NCBI GenBank assembly: GCA_949916155.1 | Contig: CATLEM010000005.1 | Span: 1 to 47,396 of the forward strand | DNA length: 47,396 bases | Origin: an uncultured Dorea sp. | GTDB taxonomy: Bacteria; Bacillota; Clostridia; Lachnospirales; Lachnospiraceae | Direction: 5' to 3' | In this document: positions 37,912 to 46,672 of the stretch, one piece after another | Layout: each line of letters opens with the position of its first letter | How positions within the stretch are numbered: the first letter of the stretch is position 1 | Made by a program: the position numbers and the translations under genes | Notes under the pieces: model-generated | The model's database searches: none | Told to the model about the DNA's origin: nothing | What the model saw: the letters and a program-made list of their open reading frames with translations, nothing else

Positions 37912-38796
37912 CTATTCCTCCAAATATAGCTTCCATATCTCATCTGGCGCCGGCCGGTCGATAAAACGCATATCCTCACCGTTTCTGATGATCTTTCCGC
38001 GTCCATCCGCCGTCTTTCCGATAACAGACGCCATGATCCCTTCCTTAAGAAACGCTTCCTTAAGCGCCTCCCCGTCCTCTGTCACAAACAAAAAACTTCC
38101 CGCCGATGTAAGCTGATAAGGATTCAGCCGGAAATACTCGCATACCTCCACCGTCTCCTGCAGGATAGAAAAACATTTCATATCCAGATCAAGACCCGTG
38201 CCAAGCTCCGAAGCAAGCTCCCACAATGCGGCAAATATTCCTCCCCGTGTAATCTGGCGTACCTCCAACACGTCCATATCTTTCGCGATCACCGTCTCTG
38301 CGCCCGCGAACAGCTCTTTTTCATAGGACATGATCTGCCTGATGAATGACGGAGTAAAACGTTTTTTCAGATCATCCGCCCGCTCCCGAGAGACCAAAAG
38401 CATTCCGTCCATACCGACCCATTTACTTAAGACGATATCCATACCCGCAAAACTTTTCTGTACTCCGCCGGCTTTCCTGCCTTTCACCTCCGCGATACAG
38501 CTGACCGCGGCTGACGGAACTTTGATCAGCGGCTGCTCAAATAACCGCGATTCCAAAAGCTTTATCCCTCTTTTCTTACACTCCGCCCTTACGTTCTTCT
38601 CCGTTCTATAGACGGCAGTTCTGTCTATACGCGGCGGGTAAGTGATCTGTATCCCCGCTCCGATATCCTCTGCTCCCGCTGCCCTTAAAGAATTGACAGC
38701 AGCCGCCAGCCCATGAATACCCATATGTTCCGACCAACCGTATACAACTGCCGTCTCGCTCAATATCTCTCTTCCGCCTCTCTCCAGTCTCATCAT
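37912..38796 (-). CDS. AIR-synthase-related protein (PurM/HypE-like fold)
   Basis: The 294 residues have an N-terminal PurM-like domain and a C-terminal AIR-synthase domain; RQITRGGIFAALWELASELG and NPYQLTSAGSFLFVTEDGEA are the diagnostic blocks shared with HypE, SelD and PurM. The ATP-binding N-terminal motifs are weaker than in HypE, and the C-terminal Cys used by HypE for cyanide transfer is absent (the end reads APDEIWKLYLEE). No hydrogenase gene is nearby. It starts 2 bases after the VanW stop, with GGAG inside the end of that gene. It is annotated in other genomes as hydrogenase-maturation-like, but the function is unknown. Confidence 0.75.
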   Translation of the reverse strand: MMRLERGGREILSETAVVYGWSEHMGIHGLAAAVNSLRAAGAEDIGAGIQITYPPRIDRTAVYRTEKNVRAECKKRGIKLLESRLFEQPLIKVPSAAVSCIAEVKGRKAGGVQKSFAGMDIVLSKWVGMDGMLLVSRERADDLKKRFTPSFIRQIMSYEKELFAGAETVIAKDMDVLEVRQITRGGIFAALWELASELGTGLDLDMKCFSILQETVEVCEYFRLNPYQLTSAGSFLFVTEDGEALKEAFLKEGIMASVIGKTADGRGKIIRNGEDMRFIDRPAPDEIWKLYLEE

Positions 38797-38798
38797 CC

Positions 38799-40319
38799 TT
38801 ACTCCATCGCCCTGGCCTTACTGATAGCCGCATTGATCTTCGTTCCGTCCTGCGTCGCGATAGCGCCGCTTACTATCCCTGATGCCGCACCATTATCACA
38901 AGCTGTTCCCACCTTGATGATCTCATCGGACTTCCGGTACGTGCTCTCATTGATCACATCGCGGCTTACCTCTTTGCCATCCTCCTTCACGATCTTCCAC
39001 AGTTTTGCAGTCTTGCCCGTGTGCGGGCTTCCTTCGTATTTCATGGAACCTAATGGCGCGGAAGAATCTTCTTTATATGTCCTTCCATACTCCTCCGTAG
39101 CCGTAACCTCACTCTCATACTCTACTGTCCTGCCTTTTTTCCGCGTATCTTTTCCATAAATAGTAAACTTAAGCTGCCCGTCACTGTCGATACCGCCCTC
39201 AATATATACCGGCGTATCGTAATTATTTTTGAATTTAAAATCTTTCACATCTCCGGCAATAGCCGCATCTCTCGACGGATCGATATATGCCACCAGCATA
39301 GAATGGGGATATCGTTTCGTAACCTCAAGCTCTGCATACAAAACTGCATTATAAAGCGTAGTAGATACCTGGCATATACCCCCGCCATAGGTCTCCACAA
39401 CCTGTCCGTTCTCATAAGATCCCGCCGCCACATAGCCATGCTCCTTATCATAGGGCGCCGTAGCATCATGGACAGATATCTCTTCACCCGGCCCTAATAC
39501 TGTACCGTTAAGCTTCTCCACACCTGTCTTAAGATTCTGCAGCCTCTCACCGCCTCCTGCATCTGTTGAGTAAGAGCCAAGCTCATCCTTCACCATCTTA
39601 AGGTCAACTGCCCTGACTGTCGGTACATCTTCCTTCTGTACCATCTCCACAGCAAAATCCTTCTGATCCCACCCCCGGTTCAGATGCTTGATCACAGCAG
39701 CCGAAGATTTGCCGATATCAATAGTCTTCCCTTTCTTTTCCGCTATGATCTTAAATTCTTTTCCTTTTCTTTCCATAGTCGCATTCTGCGCATGATCCGC
39801 CAGCGGAATGATCCGCTCGTTCATAATCTTCTTAACCTGTTTTTTACTTAACCGGTAATTCTCTTTTAAGACTTTCTTATTCTTAGAAAGGCCTTTAAGC
39901 TGCCAGTATCTCTGCCACAAGCTTCCCGCTTTACCATAATCAAAAGCCGTCTTGATCTGCTTTTTTATATCTTTATAGTTAAGCCCGAGTTCCTCCAGTG
40001 ACACGTTCTCCTCTTTCCCGCCGACTTTCATCGTGACGGTCGCCTGCTGCCCCAATGACAGACGCTCAGCCATAACTGCTTCCGCCTCCTTCTTCGTCAT
40101 CCCGGAGACATCTGCAGATCCGATAAATACATTATCACAGATTCTGTCCGCCGGATACTCCGATACAAAATGTCGAAAAAAAACGTAGGAAACACTCAGC
40201 ACCAAAATCGCACATGACAACAAGAGACCAAAAAGAACCTGCATCCTTCTCCGTCTCTGGATTCTCTTTCTTCTGTTTTTTCTCTTTCTGGAACTTCTCT
40301 TATGTCTCTCTGGTTCCAT
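38799..40319 (-). CDS. VanW-family protein with peptidoglycan-binding domain
   Basis: This 506-residue envelope protein has a strongly basic cytosolic N-terminus (residues 1-27, mostly Arg and Lys), then one membrane anchor (about 28-50). An extracellular PG-binding domain (about 60-215, GSADVSGMTKKEAEAVMAER) and the VanW domain follow (about 250-390, with the hallmark YGGGICQVSTTLYNAVLYAE). The last 110 residues form a G5-like beta region (TYRKSDEIIKVGT). VanW proteins occur in some vancomycin-resistance clusters, but no vanHAX genes are here, so a general cell-wall role is more likely. It heads the run to trmL. Confidence 0.88.
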   Translation of the reverse strand: MEPERHKRSSRKRKNRRKRIQRRRRMQVLFGLLLSCAILVLSVSYVFFRHFVSEYPADRICDNVFIGSADVSGMTKKEAEAVMAERLSLGQQATVTMKVGGKEENVSLEELGLNYKDIKKQIKTAFDYGKAGSLWQRYWQLKGLSKNKKVLKENYRLSKKQVKKIMNERIIPLADHAQNATMERKGKEFKIIAEKKGKTIDIGKSSAAVIKHLNRGWDQKDFAVEMVQKEDVPTVRAVDLKMVKDELGSYSTDAGGGERLQNLKTGVEKLNGTVLGPGEEISVHDATAPYDKEHGYVAAGSYENGQVVETYGGGICQVSTTLYNAVLYAELEVTKRYPHSMLVAYIDPSRDAAIAGDVKDFKFKNNYDTPVYIEGGIDSDGQLKFTIYGKDTRKKGRTVEYESEVTATEEYGRTYKEDSSAPLGSMKYEGSPHTGKTAKLWKIVKEDGKEVSRDVINESTYRKSDEIIKVGTACDNGAASGIVSGAIATQDGTKINAAISKARAME

Positions 40320-40371
40320 ATTCCCTTACTCATTCCTTCTGTCTGTTATTCCATCGCTGTCCTTTATCCCG

Positions 40372-40473
40372 TTATCCTAATATAGGCAGAATCGAAGTTG
40401 CAACCATAGCAACGATCACCACCATAACAACTATCGCGATAATTCTTTTCGTCTTTTTATTGTTAAAATTCAT
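40372..40473 (-). CDS. 33-residue single-pass membrane peptide
   Basis: A short frame from 40473 to the stop at 40372 encodes MNFNNKKTKRIIAIVVMVVI and 13 more mostly hydrophobic residues ending ILPILG. It has a basic head (five Lys/Arg), a single membrane helix of about 18 residues and almost no periplasmic tail. AGGGGAAGGTAAGGAAG precedes the ATG. It lies 52 bases upstream of the VanW gene on the same strand. Similar basic-head/one-helix micropeptides occur in many firmicutes (Prli42 of Listeria has this shape), but no homology is claimed. Confidence 0.65.
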   Translation of the reverse strand: MNFNNKKTKRIIAIVVMVVIVAMVATSILPILG

Positions 40474-40555
40474 CTTCCTTACCTTCCCCTGAAAATATAT
40501 TTATCATTCTATACTTTTTGCTCTTCTTTTGCAATAAAACAAATTTTAAGAATCC

Positions 40556-42331
40556 TTACAAACTATTACAATTCCATTCACAGGTACGTGCCTCATAATT
40601 CAGCGGGTTCCTGTGCAGGTAATCAAACAGCACAGTCTTTTTCAGTGCAGGGAAATACTCCAGATGTGTCATCTTCCGTATCTGGTTTTTATCATACGCA
40701 CCATACCCGGGAAAATAACGGTGATTTTCCGCCTCCTTCTCATAAAACCGGCGCGCCTGTTCTTTCCCAAGAGGATTCTCTCCGGCAAAATCCGGACGTG
40801 TCTTAGCGTTCTCTCTCAGATAATAATCGTAGATCAAAAGTTCCCTGAAACGCCTGATCTGAAAGTCCGCATCCGGCTGTACAGATTCATCCGGCCGGCC
40901 GCCTTCTGCCTCCCGAACACAGATACTTTTCATGAAGTCCAAAAGTATCTCATATCTCGCACTTCTTTTATGCTGTATTTTCCAAAGCCCTTTCTCCCGG
41001 TAATACTCCCACAGTCTTTCATATATACAGAACGGCGAATCAAATATCTCCTCCAGCATGGACACCGCATGTTCAAACTGTCTGCTGTTATAATATACTT
41101 CGACCATTTCTTCAATCCCCTTAAGTTTTAATATATCCTTAAAGGAAAGCCATCTTGTATACAGCACCTCATAAGGGGGCTCATCCATGCATACCAACCC
41201 GTACGCCTCCCTGTTTTCTTCCATATAAGAGCCTTTTAACACTTTAAGAAATCCCAGCTGAAGCTGATGCGGCCTTAGGCCATAGACATCATCAAAAGAT
41301 CTGGCAAAGCTTTGGATATCTTCATAGGGAAGCCCCGCGATAAGGTCCAAATGCTGATGGACATTTCCCATATCCTTAAGAATTCTCACCGCCTGTGACA
41401 GCTTCTCAAAATCCATCGTCCTCCTGATCTCCTGTATAGTCCTTTCATTTGTTGACTGCACGCCGATCTCAAGCTGTATCAGCCCCGGACGCATACCTTT
41501 AATCAGTTCAAGCTCTTCTTCGTTCAAAAGGTCTGCCGATATCTCAAAGTGGAAATTCGTAATGCCATTGTCATGCTCTGCAATATACTTCCATATCTTC
41601 ATCGCATGACTGTGACTGCAGTTAAAAGTGCGGTCAACGAATTTCACCTGCTCCGCTCTCTGTTCAAGAAAAAAATCGAGTTCTTCTTTTACCAGGGAAA
41701 AACTTCTGAACCTCAGCTTTTTATCGATAGAGGACAGACAATAGCTGCAGGAGAACGGACACCCTCTGCTCGTCTCATAATAAATGATCTTATGGGCAAA
41801 TTCTTCCAAATCCTCATAGACAAAAGGCACTTCATCCAGATCTGCAGGCTCTCGCCATTCATTTTCGCATATCCTCCCGTCTCCGTCCCGGAAGGTTATG
41901 CCCAATATACCGGTAAGCGCCTCTCCCGCACAGAGCTCTGCAAAAGTACATTCTCCCTCTCCTCTCATCACGCCTTTTATCTCCGGATTCCTGATCAGAA
42001 CCTCTCTTGCATCATAGGACACCTCCGGACCTCCCAGCCAAATGGAAGTATCCGGACAGATCTTGGACAGTTCACGCGCGATAGTCTCCACATACCCCAT
42101 ATTCCAGATATAACAGGAAAAGCATACCATATCCGCTTCCTTCTCATAGATATCTCTCAGGATATCTTCTTTCTGCTGGTTAATGGTATACTCTTCAATC
42201 TCAATCTCCAAATCCTCTCTCCGAACATTCTTCTCCGCATAACTCCGAAGAGTGCGCACTGCCAGATTGGAATGTATGTATTTCGCATTGATCCCAACAA
42301 GCAGAATCTTCATTGATTGACATTTCTTCAC
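40556..42331 (-). CDS. B12-binding-type radical SAM protein with DUF4080 domain
   Basis: This 591-residue protein has an N-terminal cobalamin-binding-like Rossmann domain (about 8-130) without the classical DxHxxG motif. The radical SAM domain follows, with the iron-sulfur motif CPFSCSYC (C191, C195, C198). Conserved EIGVQSTNERTIQEIRRTMD and DLIAGLPYED follow, and a helical DUF4080 region fills about residues 375-590. The start is probably GTG at 42331, which has AAAGGAAG 8 bases upstream; the ATG at 42313 has none. The substrate is unknown; the family is widespread in clostridia. It is monocistronic. Confidence 0.88.
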   Translation of the reverse strand: MKKCQSMKILLVGINAKYIHSNLAVRTLRSYAEKNVRREDLEIEIEEYTINQQKEDILRDIYEKEADMVCFSCYIWNMGYVETIARELSKICPDTSIWLGGPEVSYDAREVLIRNPEIKGVMRGEGECTFAELCAGEALTGILGITFRDGDGRICENEWREPADLDEVPFVYEDLEEFAHKIIYYETSRGCPFSCSYCLSSIDKKLRFRSFSLVKEELDFFLEQRAEQVKFVDRTFNCSHSHAMKIWKYIAEHDNGITNFHFEISADLLNEEELELIKGMRPGLIQLEIGVQSTNERTIQEIRRTMDFEKLSQAVRILKDMGNVHQHLDLIAGLPYEDIQSFARSFDDVYGLRPHQLQLGFLKVLKGSYMEENREAYGLVCMDEPPYEVLYTRWLSFKDILKLKGIEEMVEVYYNSRQFEHAVSMLEEIFDSPFCIYERLWEYYREKGLWKIQHKRSARYEILLDFMKSICVREAEGGRPDESVQPDADFQIRRFRELLIYDYYLRENAKTRPDFAGENPLGKEQARRFYEKEAENHRYFPGYGAYDKNQIRKMTHLEYFPALKKTVLFDYLHRNPLNYEARTCEWNCNSL

Positions 42332-42490
42332 TAAAAAAGCTTCCTTTCTATATACCTGCCGCTAGCTTATCATTTACAGTCACTGGAACTGTATTATTTC
42401 CCATTAATCCACAGTTTGGAAAACGATTATAGTACTCATCCTTAATAAAATAAAAATTACCTGTGTTCAATTTATCTCCTATGTACAAAA

Positions 42491-42514
42491 GTGCCCCACC
42501 AGACAGTGGGGCAC
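42491..42514 (-). terminator. Strong GC-rich terminator hairpin in the radical SAM-rpsI gap
   Basis: GTGCCCCAC (42491-42499) pairs perfectly with GTGGGGCAC (42506-42514) around a 6-base loop. On the minus strand it is followed by TTTTGT. It lies well past the rpsI terminator, so it may end a separate short transcript. Confidence 0.65.
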
Positions 42515-42653
42515 AAAATTTGTATCCTAGCCATTTATTAGTCGCTCGCTGGGTAGCGAAAAATATTTGTATCTGCACCTTTTCTATAAATGCCGATATG
42601 CAGTCCCGGCAAAATAATAAGAGGTTCAACTGAACTTCTTAATTTATATTATA
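42515..42653 (-). ncRNA. Possible small structured RNA
   Basis: The 450-bp gap between the radical SAM gene and rpsI has no convincing gene, but it has order. Read on the minus strand there is a TATAAT -10 (42653-42648), then a 24-base near-palindrome (42641-42618, 10 of 11 pairs), a TGCCG/CGGCA stem (42611-42591), a TCGCT/AGCGA stem with a 4-base loop (42559-42546), two copies of GATACAAAT, and then the strong terminator at 42514-42491. This is the layout of a roughly 150-base RNA. No good -35 was found. A 93-codon frame across it has no credible start site or family, so a non-coding RNA is suggested at low confidence. Confidence 0.3.
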
Positions 42654-42702
42654 CTCATTTCCCGGCAAATATCTACTGGCATTTTATACAAAAAGCAGAT
42701 AA

Positions 42703-42732
42703 AATCCCCAAAACACATACGCTCTGGGGATT
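42703..42732 (-). terminator. rplM-rpsI terminator
   Basis: AATCCCCA (42703-42710) pairs with TGGGGATT (42725-42732) around a 14-base loop, 50 bases past the rpsI stop. On the minus strand the stem runs into TTTTAT. Confidence 0.7.
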
Positions 42733-42781
42733 AAAATCCATGTTTGATATTTCCATCTGCCTATCTCGAAGAGATGTATTT

Positions 42782-43174
42782 TTATCTCTTGCTGAACTGC
42801 GGAGCTCTACGAGCTGCTTTGAGACCGTATTTCTTACGCTCTTTCATACGCGGATCACGTGTCAGGTAACCTGCCTTCTTAAGTGCCGGTCTGTAATCAG
42901 CGTCCGCCTCAAGAAGTGCTCTGGAAATACCATGACGGATTGCTCCGGCCTGTCCGGTATATCCCCCGCCCTTTACGTTAACCATAACATCGAACTTTCC
43001 GTCTGTCTCTGTCAAAACCAAAGGCTGGCGAACGATAACCTTCAATGTCTCCAATCCGAGGTATTCATCAATATCTCTGCCATTTATTGTAATGCTGCCT
43101 GTTCCTGCTGTCAAATATACTCTTGCAACTGATTTTTTTCTTCTTCCTGTTCCATAGAATTTTGCTTTAGCCAC
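42782..43174 (-). CDS. rpsI: 30S ribosomal protein S9
   Basis: The 130 residues start [20 protein letters not shown] and end [11 protein letters not shown], the S9 tail that reaches the P-site tRNA. The [20 protein letters not shown] block is conserved. AAAGGAGG precedes the start, 26 bases after rplM, in the usual L13-S9 operon. Confidence 0.98.
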   Translation of the reverse strand: MAKAKFYGTGRRKKSVARVYLTAGTGSITINGRDIDEYLGLETLKVIVRQPLVLTETDGKFDVMVNVKGGGYTGQAGAIRHGISRALLEADADYRPALKKAGYLTRDPRMKERKKYGLKAARRAPQFSKR

Positions 43175-43200
43175 TGTAATATCCTCCTTTCAACCTTTCC

Positions 43201-43629
43201 TTAAAATTTCAGTTCTACCGGCTTCTGAGCCTGCTGCTCATGATCCGGGCCGGCGTATACATGAAGTTTCTTGATCATCGCTCTTCCCAAAGGTCCTTTC
43301 GGAAGCATACCCTTTACGGCAAGCTCAATTACCTTCTCAGGCTTCTTTGCCATCATCTCTGCCAGCGTAGTCTCTTTCATACCGCCTACATACTCAGAGT
43401 GGTTGTAATAAATCTTCTGGCTCAGCTTCTTGCCTGTAACTTTGACTTTCTCAGCATTTACTACAATTACATAATCACCGGTATCAACATGCGGTGTAAA
43501 TTCCGGTTTGTTCTTTCCCCTTAAAACCTTAGCCACTTCAGATGACAAGCGTCCTAATGTACATCCGGCAGCATCAACTACATACCATTTTTTCTCAACC
43601 TTATCTGGATTTGCCATATAAGTCTTCAT
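43201..43629 (-). CDS. rplM: 50S ribosomal protein L13
   Basis: The 142 residues begin [20 protein letters not shown] and contain [19 protein letters not shown] and [20 protein letters not shown], typical of L13. ACAGGAGGT precedes the start. It is the first gene of the operon, with a consensus promoter and a structured leader of about 100 bases that may mediate feedback control. Confidence 0.98.
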   Translation of the reverse strand: MKTYMANPDKVEKKWYVVDAAGCTLGRLSSEVAKVLRGKNKPEFTPHVDTGDYVIVVNAEKVKVTGKKLSQKIYYNHSEYVGGMKETTLAEMMAKKPEKVIELAVKGMLPKGPLGRAMIKKLHVYAGPDHEQQAQKPVELKF

Positions 43630-43682
43630 TGGTTTACCTCCTGTAAATCATTCATACTATTCATAATCAGCTATATCAGAAT

Positions 43683-43714
43683 CAGTAAATCTCCGGGGCT
43701 ATGGCGGTTTACTG
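43683..43714 (-). promoter_or_regulatory. Leader hairpin of rplM-rpsI (candidate L13 autoregulatory element)
   Basis: In the leader RNA CAGTAAA (43714-43708) pairs with TTTACTG (43689-43683), and an inner CCG/CGG pair closes a short loop. It lies between the promoter and the rplM start. Firmicutes are known to have L13 leader elements that regulate this operon; I cannot verify a match to that model by eye. Confidence 0.4.
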
Positions 43715-43738
43715 TTTCTCTTTTTTTCATACTGACTT

Positions 43739-43767
43739 ATTATATTATACGGCTTCCTGCGTGTCAA
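43739..43767 (-). promoter_or_regulatory. Consensus promoter of rplM-rpsI
   Basis: TTGACA (minus strand, 43767-43762) and TATAAT (43744-43739) match the sigma-A consensus perfectly with 17 bases between them. A second TATAAT overlaps by one base at 43749-43744. This fits a highly expressed ribosomal operon. Confidence 0.85.
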
Positions 43768-43820
43768 CCATTTTCAGGCAAATTTTTGCGCCAATTTCCG
43801 TGCCTTTTTGCGGCAACCTG

Positions 43821-43829
43821 TGCTATAAT
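43821..43829 (+). promoter_or_regulatory. Extended -10 promoter of the MATE gene
   Basis: TGC TATAAT at 43821-43829 is a perfect extended -10, 33 bases before the ribosome-binding site of the MATE gene. The -35 region is weak. It diverges from the rplM promoter. Confidence 0.5.
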
Positions 43830-43874
43830 ATGGTCACTTTGGGGTTTACTAATATGTCTTTGGAGGATGTAACT

Positions 43875-45212
43875 ATGCAAAAGAATGTTGACCTGTTAAA
43901 CGGCCCGGTCCTGCCTTCTCTTACCAGACTTGCCATCCCGATCATGGCGACCTCTCTTATTCAGATGGCCTACAACCTGACCGATATGATCTGGATCGGA
44001 CGCATCGGGAGCAATGCCGTCGCAGCAGTGGGCGCTGCCGGTATGTTCATGTGGCTCTCCAACGGCCTAGCTTCCCTGCCGAAGATGGGCGGCCAGGTAC
44101 ATGCCGGATATTCTCTTGGTGCAGGACGCTCAGATGAAGCTTCCCGCTATACATTAAATGCGCTGCACCTTACCGTATTGTTCGGACTGGTATTCGGGCT
44201 TGTCTGTATCGTCTTCACTGCACCGCTGATCGGTTTTTTCAAGCTCAACAGCCCTTCCGTTGTAGCCGATGCCCGGTATTATCTTAAAATCACCTGCGGT
44301 TTAGTGGTCTTTTCTTTCCTGAATCAGACATTTACCGGGATATTTACGGCCATCGGCAACAGCCGGGCAGCGTTTCTGGCCACGACTACCGGACTGGTCA
44401 TCAATATTTTTCTGGATCCGGTGCTGATCTTCGGTATCGGCCCTGTCCCCGCCATGGGTGTGACAGGCGCCGCCATCGCCACCGTTGCGGCACAGTTTAT
44501 CGTAACTTTAATGTTCCTTTATTTTGCTGCAAAAGACGATGTAATCTTTGACAGGATAAATATACATGAAAAGCCGGATATAAAATACATATCTTCTATT
44601 ATAAATATCGGACTTCCTACTTCTGTCCAAAGTATGATATTCACCGGAATATCCATGATCATCGCGCGCATGATCGCAGGCTATGGGGACGCTGCGGTTG
44701 CCGTGCAGAAGGTTGGCTCCCAGATCGAATCTATCTCCTGGATGACCGCAGACGGTTTTGCTGCCGCTGTAAATTCCTTTATCGCGCAAAACTACGGCGC
44801 AGGAAACCGTACGCGGATACGAAAAGGGTATGCCTGCTCTATGGGTGTTGTCTTTATCTGGGGAATCATCTGCACGCTGCTCCTCATTCTGTGCCCGGGA
44901 CCTATTTTCCGGATATTTATCACAGAAGAGGCAGTCCTTCCCCTGGGGATTGATTACCTTGTGATCCTGGGCGTATCGCAGCTTTTTATGAGTGTGGAGA
45001 TCACCACGGCCGGAGCATTTTCCGGATACGGAAAGACGATCCCGCCCTCTGTGATCAGTATTGTATTCACCGCTCTCAGAATCCCGATGGCATTGCTTCT
45101 CTGCCGAACAGCTCTCGCCCTCAACGGCATTTGGTGGAGCATCACCATTTCCAGCATATTAAAGGGTGTACTTCTGCTGGTCTGGTTTCTGGCATTTCTG
45201 AGAAAAGAATAG
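43875..45212 (+). CDS. MATE-family efflux transporter
   Basis: The ATG at 43875 has GGAGG 8 bases upstream and gives 445 residues with the normal MATE start (MQKNVDLLNGPVLPSLTRLA); the open frame continues upstream to 43701 but reads through promoter sequence. Twelve membrane helices are expected in two related halves, with family blocks MAYNLTDMIWIGRIGSNAVA and GLPTSVQSMIFTGISMIIAR. These transporters export drugs or metabolites in exchange for Na+ or H+. The substrate is unknown. The downstream amylase gene begins 77 bases later. Confidence 0.92.
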   Translation: MQKNVDLLNGPVLPSLTRLAIPIMATSLIQMAYNLTDMIWIGRIGSNAVAAVGAAGMFMWLSNGLASLPKMGGQVHAGYSLGAGRSDEASRYTLNALHLTVLFGLVFGLVCIVFTAPLIGFFKLNSPSVVADARYYLKITCGLVVFSFLNQTFTGIFTAIGNSRAAFLATTTGLVINIFLDPVLIFGIGPVPAMGVTGAAIATVAAQFIVTLMFLYFAAKDDVIFDRINIHEKPDIKYISSIINIGLPTSVQSMIFTGISMIIARMIAGYGDAAVAVQKVGSQIESISWMTADGFAAAVNSFIAQNYGAGNRTRIRKGYACSMGVVFIWGIICTLLLILCPGPIFRIFITEEAVLPLGIDYLVILGVSQLFMSVEITTAGAFSGYGKTIPPSVISIVFTALRIPMALLLCRTALALNGIWWSITISSILKGVLLLVWFLAFLRKE

Positions 45213-45288
45213 CACAGCACCTGCTTTTTTGGTATAATAAAGCAGACAGCAGTTGCTGCACATTATTACAGAAAAGGAGAATTATCAA

Positions 45289-46602
45289 ATGTGGGCATAT
45301 AACAGTGTATTCTATCAAATCTATCCCATCGGCTTCTGCGGAGCACCTGTACACAATGACGGAGAGTGTGTTCCCCGCATCCGCAAGCTCATGGACTGGT
45401 CCGAATATCTGGGCAATCTCGGCGTGGACTCTATCCTTTTGAACCCGATCTTCGAATCCGACAATCACGGCTACGATACCCGCGATTTTAAAAAGATCGA
45501 CAGCAGGCTCGGAACTAACGAAGACTTTGCCGACGTCTGCCGCTCCCTTCATGAGCACGGCGTCAATATCGTGCTGGACGGCGTGTTCAATCATGTAGGC
45601 AGAGGTTTTTGGGCATTTAAAGATGTGCAGGAGAAAAAATGGGACTCCCCTTACAAAGACTGGTTTCTCATTAATTTTGACGGCAACAGCGGATATAACG
45701 ACGGCTTCTGGTACGAAGGCTGGGAAGGGCACTATGAACTGGTGAAGCTTAACCTTAAGAACTCTGCAGTAGTAGATTATCTTCTTGACTGCGTAAGATT
45801 CTGGGTTGACGAATTTGATATCGACGGGCTGCGTCTTGATGTAGCGTACAGCTTAGACCGTGAATTTATGAAAAAGCTGCGTACATTCTCAGAGGAATTA
45901 AAACCCGGCTTTGCCTTGATCGGCGAGGTTCTTTTCGGAGATTACAATTTGATCGTCAATGATTCCATGCTGCACAGCTGTACGAACTATGAGTGTTATA
46001 AAGGGCTGTATTCCAGCTTCAATTCCATGAACCTGTTCGAGATCGCCCATTCCCTGCACCGGCAGTTCGGCGCGGACCAGTGGTGCATCTACAGGGGCAA
46101 ACACCTGATGACTTTCGCGGACAACCACGATGTCACAAGGCTAGCAAGTATTTTAACAAACAAAAAGCATATCCCTCTCGCCTACGGCCTGATGCTTGGC
46201 ATGCCCGGTATCCCGTGCCTTTATTATGGAAGCGAATGGGGGCAGACCGGAGAAAAGGCTCCGGATAACGACTATGCTCTCCGTCCATGCTTTGAAAAAC
46301 CTATGCCAAATGAGCTGACAGATTACATCCGCAAACTGATTGCCATCCGGCAAGACAGCGATGCTCTCTGCAACGGTTCCTATAGAAATGTAATCATCCA
46401 AAATCATCAACTTGTATTTGAAAGGCGCTCTGAGACGGAGCGGGTCCTCGTGGCTGTCAATGCTTCTGAAAGTCCGTATACTGCCTGTCATCAGGATATA
46501 AATGGAGAGGCCGGGGAACTTCTCTCCCAAGAGACGGTCACTCTTGACGGAAAGATCGAGCTTCCTCCATACAGCGTCCAGTATTTTAAACTGACAGTAT
46601 AG
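45289..46602 (+). CDS. Alpha-amylase family glycoside hydrolase (GH13)
   Basis: The ATG at 45289 follows AAAAGGAG, giving 437 residues without a signal peptide, hence a cytosolic enzyme. All four GH13 regions are present: DGVFNH (97-102), GLRLDVAY with nucleophile D184, acid/base E213 in IGEVLFGDY, and FADNHD with D281. The short C-terminal beta domain ends SVQYFKL. The small size and lack of an N-terminal extra domain resemble maltodextrin-degrading cytosolic members; hydrolysis of maltodextrins or cyclodextrins is likely but not certain. It may work with MalQ. A terminator follows. Confidence 0.93.
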   Translation: MWAYNSVFYQIYPIGFCGAPVHNDGECVPRIRKLMDWSEYLGNLGVDSILLNPIFESDNHGYDTRDFKKIDSRLGTNEDFADVCRSLHEHGVNIVLDGVFNHVGRGFWAFKDVQEKKWDSPYKDWFLINFDGNSGYNDGFWYEGWEGHYELVKLNLKNSAVVDYLLDCVRFWVDEFDIDGLRLDVAYSLDREFMKKLRTFSEELKPGFALIGEVLFGDYNLIVNDSMLHSCTNYECYKGLYSSFNSMNLFEIAHSLHRQFGADQWCIYRGKHLMTFADNHDVTRLASILTNKKHIPLAYGLMLGMPGIPCLYYGSEWGQTGEKAPDNDYALRPCFEKPMPNELTDYIRKLIAIRQDSDALCNGSYRNVIIQNHQLVFERRSETERVLVAVNASESPYTACHQDINGEAGELLSQETVTLDGKIELPPYSVQYFKLTV

Positions 46603-46621
46603 AAAGATAACCTTAACCCAA

Positions 46622-46655
46622 ATACCCGCAGGAACGGCACTGTTCCTGCGGGTAT
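46622..46655. terminator. Bidirectional terminator after the GH13 gene
   Basis: A perfect 14-bp stem (ATACCCGCAGGAAC at 46622-46635, GTTCCTGCGGGTAT at 46642-46655) with a 6-base loop lies between two convergent genes. Confidence 0.8.
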
Positions 46656-46672
46656 CTTGAAAACCGCAATCT

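Noticed and set aside
38799-40319. VanW as evidence of a vancomycin-resistance cluster
   Set aside because: No vanH, vanA/B-type ligase, vanX or vanRS genes are nearby; VanW-domain proteins are common in susceptible clostridia.
40588-42316. Several plus-strand frames over the radical SAM gene (up to 255 codons)
   Set aside because: All are antisense to a complete gene with a CxxxCxxC motif and show no start sites or families.
42348-42629. 93-codon minus-strand frame between the radical SAM gene and rpsI
   Set aside because: There is no good ribosome-binding site, no recognisable family, and it runs through a terminator hairpin and several stems, so it is more likely chance.
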